Below are positions 59,125-64,000 of a DNA stretch of 64,000 nucleotides, piece by piece. The notes under the pieces were generated by a model that saw only the letters and a program-made list of their open reading frames with translations, was not told the origin of the DNA and did not search any database. The first letter of the stretch is position 1. Every line of letters begins with the position of its first letter. The DNA is taken from NCBI GenBank assembly GCA_013399015.1, contig VWZX01007386.1:558001-622000 (forward strand), in the 5' to 3' direction. Origin of the DNA: Galbula dea (lineage: Eukaryota > Chordata > Aves > Piciformes > Galbulidae). Position numbers and translations under genes: made by a program.

Positions 59125-62100
59125 CTACAGGAAACAAGGAGAATGTCATTATCTGCCATGCAGAGAGAGAGAAGACTGAGACAAAAAAGACTGGTGAGAC
59201 AGCAATCTGAAACATAGGATAAGCAAGACAAAGCCATTTAAGAAAAGCAAGAGGCAACTGGTTTGGATTTAGAACAGCTCTGTGGCAGAAAGTGCAGAAT
59301 AACCCTGGTGAGCTTCATACTATGATGTTCAGCTCAACTTCAGGAATCTATACAATCTCATTTTAAAGCAATCTTGTGTGCTTTATGCTTCACTGCAATT
59401 GGTAAGGTAAATACAGCCATAGCCTACAGATCCATGCAGCTTTCCAGCCCAGGTAGTGCTCATCCTTAGCAAACACAGTCCCTATACACTCCCAAGCATA
59501 TTTCTGGAGATTCTTTGTATCCTTGAGTTACTAAGTAGCATTAGAAAGGTCTCAAAAACTAGAACAACATACTACAGCAATATTATTCCAGTAGCACTAT
59601 TCAGTGTTATCCTACTGGCTTCTTGTTTCTGTGGGCTTGTTCCCACAGGACACTCAGAAACTGTCAGTACTAGCTAGCTGCTTTAAAAAAACCTAAACCA
59701 CCACATACAAAACCAAAAAAACCATCTCACTGAGTATCTTTTTTTAAGGTATTCAGGTGTCTAATCCATCAGTAGTTATGCATATACCTTTTAAAAAGTG
59801 ACCCTTGCCACTGCAGTGCTGCAGCGAAGGGCTACGCCTCAAAGGCTCCTTCCCTGGCACTCCATCAAGACTTCACTGGTCCTGCCAGCATTTGGGTCTT
59901 AGGGACAGGAACTGGCTGTTCTTTCAGAGCCCTTGCACACCACTGCCAATCCCTGACAGGCTTTCAGCAGCCTGGTGTTACACCACAGAATCACAACTAT
60001 TAACTCCCATAATCCAATTTGTAATTAAGTCTTATAGCTGAGACCTAATGGGTGTGCTCATCCAGGGGCATTGCAAGGATACTGTTACCTTCAGAGCCTC
60101 ACTTCACCCCTCCTTACCCTGAATTTCAGAAACACAGAGAGGTCAGGGGGAGAGGAAGAAGGTGGAGACTGTCACACCTATCAACTTAAACATGGAAACA
60201 CCTGATGGCTCAGGTGGCACAGTGCCTTTCAGACAGCTCTCGTCAGGCACAAACAGGAAAACTGTTGCATGAGAAAGCATTGATTCACTGAAACTGCCAA
60301 GTAGTTTGCAGGGGAGGGTTGGATGTGGTGAATCTCTCAGCTTTGGAACAAGTTAAAAAAAATCTGAGAGTTTTAATCTTTAAAATTACAAACTGCCTTA
60401 TGGAGGCACAAATAGTTTCTTTTGCCACTGTAGTCCCACGCTTCAGAAACCAGGCAGAAAAATTGTTTAAACATAAAATATGAAGCTGAACTATGCAGAG
60501 GCTATAAGCACCACACAATACTGATGATTTACAAAGCTTGTTTAGGCAGCCACTGAATCCAGCTCCCCCAGGGTCTCAGCTAAATTACCACTGTTTGACT
60601 CTGTTGAGTAATTAATTACCAGCCTACCAAAAGGAGATGTCCATTTCTGTGGAGCCTGGAGGAAGACTAGGTTCATTTGAGAACTCTGATTAAGCTGCAT
60701 GTAAGTCTTGTTTCCCTCCTCTTCCCCTCCCCCTTTTCTTTAAATAATAGGGGCTTACAAGTTAGCAGCTTTCTGACAAAGCAAAGACAGGTGTAGAAGT
60801 ACAAGGATAAGCAACTTCCCCTTGCCCTCATCCTTCCAGACAGGCCTCTGCATTACTTTAAGTGGTCATCAAGAGGACCACGCTCCTGCTTGTCTCAAGA
60901 GTACCATCCTAGCAGGTGATTTGATCTGCAGGCATTACCATCACAGGAGTGCAGAGCTGACAGTTCAGTGAGCTGAACTGTTCCTACTCCTCTGTGACCT
61001 ACTTTGAAGATTCTGAAATGCTAAATCACAAAGCTACTGCTTTTGCTCACTGTTGGAATTGTCTCATAGAAACAACAGACATAAACAATTAGTTACCTCT
61101 TCTCTCACCACATATAAGGACCAAACTCCTCCACCATAAGAAAACACAGCCTTCTGTGTTAAGTATTTTGCACTAATAAGAAACTCTTTCTTGTAAGTGA
61201 TGATGGATCTTTATTTTCTGCAATAACAAAACCAGTTCTGCTTCAGCCTACACTTCACTGTGTGCTGTGCTCCTTACCTCAGCATACCCTTCAAAGCTGA
61301 TTTCCCTCAGCTTTAGATTAAGGCAAACCTTGCTTCATGTGGCAGATTATATGTTTCCTCCACTGGCCCAGCAGCACTTACAAGTGTGACTTTTGGTTGA
61401 CCCAGATTAAGCTTAAGGCTTTACTTGCAGGTTAAGTATCAAAATACTGGAAAGCAGGGATATAATAGGAGGATAAGAACAGGGAAAGAAACAGCTGGGA
61501 GTCCTAATTGGTATTTTAACTGAACAAAGAATCATAAGCATATATCAAGCATTATGACCAAAAGCATTATTATATGGATCTGTTGTGTGATCATGCCTCT
61601 TGCACTTGAAAAAAAACCCACTTTAAGGCAAGGGTTGATTGTGAAGGGAAGCTCTGTTGGCTGATGCAAAACACAACCTATGCTTCTTCTCTTTTTTTGA
61701 AAGGAGTTTATATTTCCTCGTCTTCTACTTACATGGTGAATAAGAAAAGGCCTATCTCTCTCATCTCCTTCCAATCCTGCTTTCTCTTCTCTCTCTTTTT
61801 CTCCCTCCAAGTAATCCCCTGGCCTTTACAATCTCTCACAGTTCTCTATCTCATTCTGACCACGTCTCATTATTCCAGGAACTTTCTCCCTCCTGCTCCT
61901 TTACACGCCCTGCAGTCCCACGCATCTCTTTTGCACTGCTTTGCAGAACACCTTCCAAACCAATGACCCTGGAGACAGTGATTTTCAACAAGACTCACCT
62001 GATTTCAGTGGCTTTGAAAGCAGTAATTGTCTTTGCTGTGAGCAATTATAATGCTACCTGCAAACACTGTGAAGAGACAGATGCCAGCCTCGCTGAGGAC

Positions 62101-62564
62101 ATGCTGTCTTTTCTATCTCACTAAAAGTACCAGAGGATGGTGAACATATGGGACATAAGAAAAATAGCTAAACAAACTGAAAACTTCACAAAAAAAGCAA
62201 GAAATCACATTTTTAATTATGTGGCTAAGAAAAAACAACCAAATATACTACCAAGATAAACATATCAAAGAACACATCTGAAAGCCCATCCTCTGTCACT
62301 TAAGCTTTCTTTCAAACATCATCCTCTCTGCTGCACATGCAAACTGTAATAAATGAATTCCTAGTGTCTTATATGAAGCACCTGAAGTAGCAAACTCTGG
62401 AGTAGCTAGGCACATTTCTGATTATTATAAAGTCCTTTGCTGGAGTCTTCTTCATCTGAGCCATCACCACCAATTGTTTCCAAAGTTGTTAAGTGATGGC
62501 AAGCTTTTTGGGGCAATGAGATATGACATCGATAGCGATGAACTCTAAAGGACTTTGTAAAACT
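59125..62564 (-). other. Intron of the reductase gene, upstream part
   Basis: No exon encoding the expected upstream family block (the HIDEV-type peptide and the SLE before Trp) was found. The next exon must lie beyond 64000. An A/C-rich run is at 59683-59725. Confidence 0.6.
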
Positions 62565-63250
62565 GAGTCAGTGGGCAAAAGGTGGCAGATTAGCTTCACT
62601 GTAAATAAAGGCAAGGTAATCCATTTAGGGAAAAGCAGTCTAAACTGGTCTTAGAGGTTGCTGAACTCAGAACTAGCAGTTGCAGCTCAGCAAGAGCTCC
62701 TGGAAGTACAGCTTACAGCTCTACAGAATCTCCAAGTAAATAAGCAGCAGCTGACAAAAATGTCAGTGAAATGTTGGACATCATCAGGTACTGAGAACAA
62801 GACCAATGGTGTTATTTTGAAGCTATTTCAATTGAGTGACCACACCTTGAGTACTCCATGCAGTTCTCTTTGGCCCCCTGCACCAGATGAACAGAAAGGA
62901 GTTAAAAAAGAAGAGAGAGAGGAAAGGCAAATAAATCATCAAGAAGGCAGATCAGTTGGCATATGAGGAGACAATAAAAACACTGGGAGTCTTCAGGCTG
63001 CAGTAAGGAAGGTCCAGGGTGAATGCAATACAGGTTTACAGAACTGCAGAGGTAGTGAATAGGGCAAATACTGTAGCAATGTTGTACTATGGGACAGGCA
63101 ACAAAACTATTAGTGTGACAGCTTGAAACAGGTGAAAGCAAGCTTGTCTTTATGCAGCAGTTAGAAAACTTCTGAAACTAGCTGCCACAGGGGGTTGCTG
63201 AGGCAGAAAGTTATTTCTGGGATTAAACAAATTAATGGATGTTAAAAATG
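62565..63250 (+). mobile_element. Old CR1 fragment (3' coding region and UTR)
   Basis: Landmarks in CR1 order: GGCAAGGTAATCCATTTAGG, GCAGCTGACAAAAATGTCAG, TTGAGTACTCCATGCAGTTC, TCTTTGGCCCCCTGCACCAG, GGCATATGAGGAGACAATAA, AAACACTGGGAGTCTTCAGG and AATGCAATACAGGTTTACAG. These match the region downstream of the reverse transcriptase in old amniote CR1 families. It is plus-oriented, so antisense to the host gene, and heavily mutated. Confidence 0.75.
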
Positions 63251-64000
63251 GGTCAAAAAAATATAATAGACTGTAACACCCAGTAAAGTCCTGGGACTCT
63301 GAGACATGCAGGTTTCCAGGTCTGGGTCTCACCTGTTAACGTGACACCTTCATACCACAGTTCTGGTTTCTGGGAGGCTACAAGGGGAACTGACTGCAAA
63401 AAGTACCCAGGCTTGTGCTGTTACCCAGTGCCACTGCTGAGAGCAAGATATTGGGCCAGGCAGCCCATTGCTTTAATGCACTAGGGCATTTCTTATGTTT
63501 TTATCACGCTCTATTTGCTGAACAAATGACAAATGATAGATGACTACTAACTGGAAGCAAACTTATCCAAGAATATGGGCTACTGGAAAAATGAAAAAAA
63601 CCCCAGAAAACACTGATTTGTACTCAATTTTCTGGAGTAGTGCTTAGTCAAATTAGGTTTTTGGCAAATTTTTTTTTTATATAAAGCCTCAGTGGTTCTC
63701 CTGCTGGACATTAATTCATCTTATCTCCTATTACTCTAGATCTTGGAGTTACTAGTTCACAGGTCAGCTGCTTATTCACACAAGTGGAATACCACTCTAA
63801 AATAAATGAAAACAAAGTTATAGCTGTGGGAAAATTCTTCCAAGAGGAAGGTGTTCTAGGGCCTTTATCAGCAGAGTTTACTATTCTCTCTAATTATTCT
63901 TTATTTCGGTAAATTAGTTAAACAAGCCCTTTTACTGTTCCCTCAAAGTCCTGCATTCTCACACTGAACTTCTAAAACAGCCTGTTTCTGACTCATCCCC
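63251..64000 (-). other. Intronic sequence to the window edge
   Basis: AT-rich, no exon or repeat family recognised. The window ends inside the intron. Confidence 0.5.

Noticed and set aside
59125..64000. Search for the N-terminal reductase exons, including the Rossmann glycine motif
   Set aside because: No frame with splice sites in this interval encodes the expected blocks; they must lie beyond the right edge.

Overview
The window looks like nuclear DNA of a bird. It has intron-containing vertebrate genes with GT-AG splice sites, CpG-island promoters, several CR1 retrotransposon fragments (the dominant avian repeat) and long AT-rich non-coding stretches. I see no operons, CRISPR array, viral genome or prokaryotic features. 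Two single ambiguous bases (N) are at 629 and 29028. Gene models were read by eye from reading frames and splice signals; family comparisons are from memory.

Layout: (1) 290-1260 is a CpG island with good splice donors on both strands but no convincing coding exon. It is probably the promoter and first exon of a gene or non-coding RNA whose body I cannot find here. (2) 1.3-18.9 kb is non-coding, with CR1 fragments, low-complexity G/T tracts, two separate 50-bp tandem duplications and a good match to a CTCF site. (3) 19.8-21.8 kb holds a minus-strand C2H2 zinc-finger gene with nine tandem fingers in one coding exon, behind a CpG island. (4) 23.3-28.4 kb holds a divergent plus-strand zinc-finger gene. 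I reconstruct four coding exons with matching splice phases, giving 358 residues: a short basic N-terminus, an acidic segment, a nuclear localisation signal, five degenerate fingers, and a C-terminal leucine-rich putative coiled coil from two further exons. (5) 28.4-43.4 kb is a 15-kb non-coding interval. (6) 43.4-59.1 kb holds, on the minus strand, the last eight coding exons (333 residues) of a fatty acyl-CoA reductase. They span the catalytic YxxxK to the C-terminal membrane anchor. The N-terminal Rossmann half lies beyond the right edge. (7) 59.1-64 kb is intron of that gene and contains an old CR1 copy.

The two zinc-finger genes are head to head, with start regions about 2 kb apart, and probably encode nuclear DNA-binding regulators. 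The reductase is a membrane enzyme making fatty alcohols for ether lipids or waxes. Nothing in the sequence links its function to the zinc-finger genes. The most interesting points are the reductase's mix of FAR1-like and FAR2-like residues and the unusual architecture of the plus-strand zinc-finger protein.
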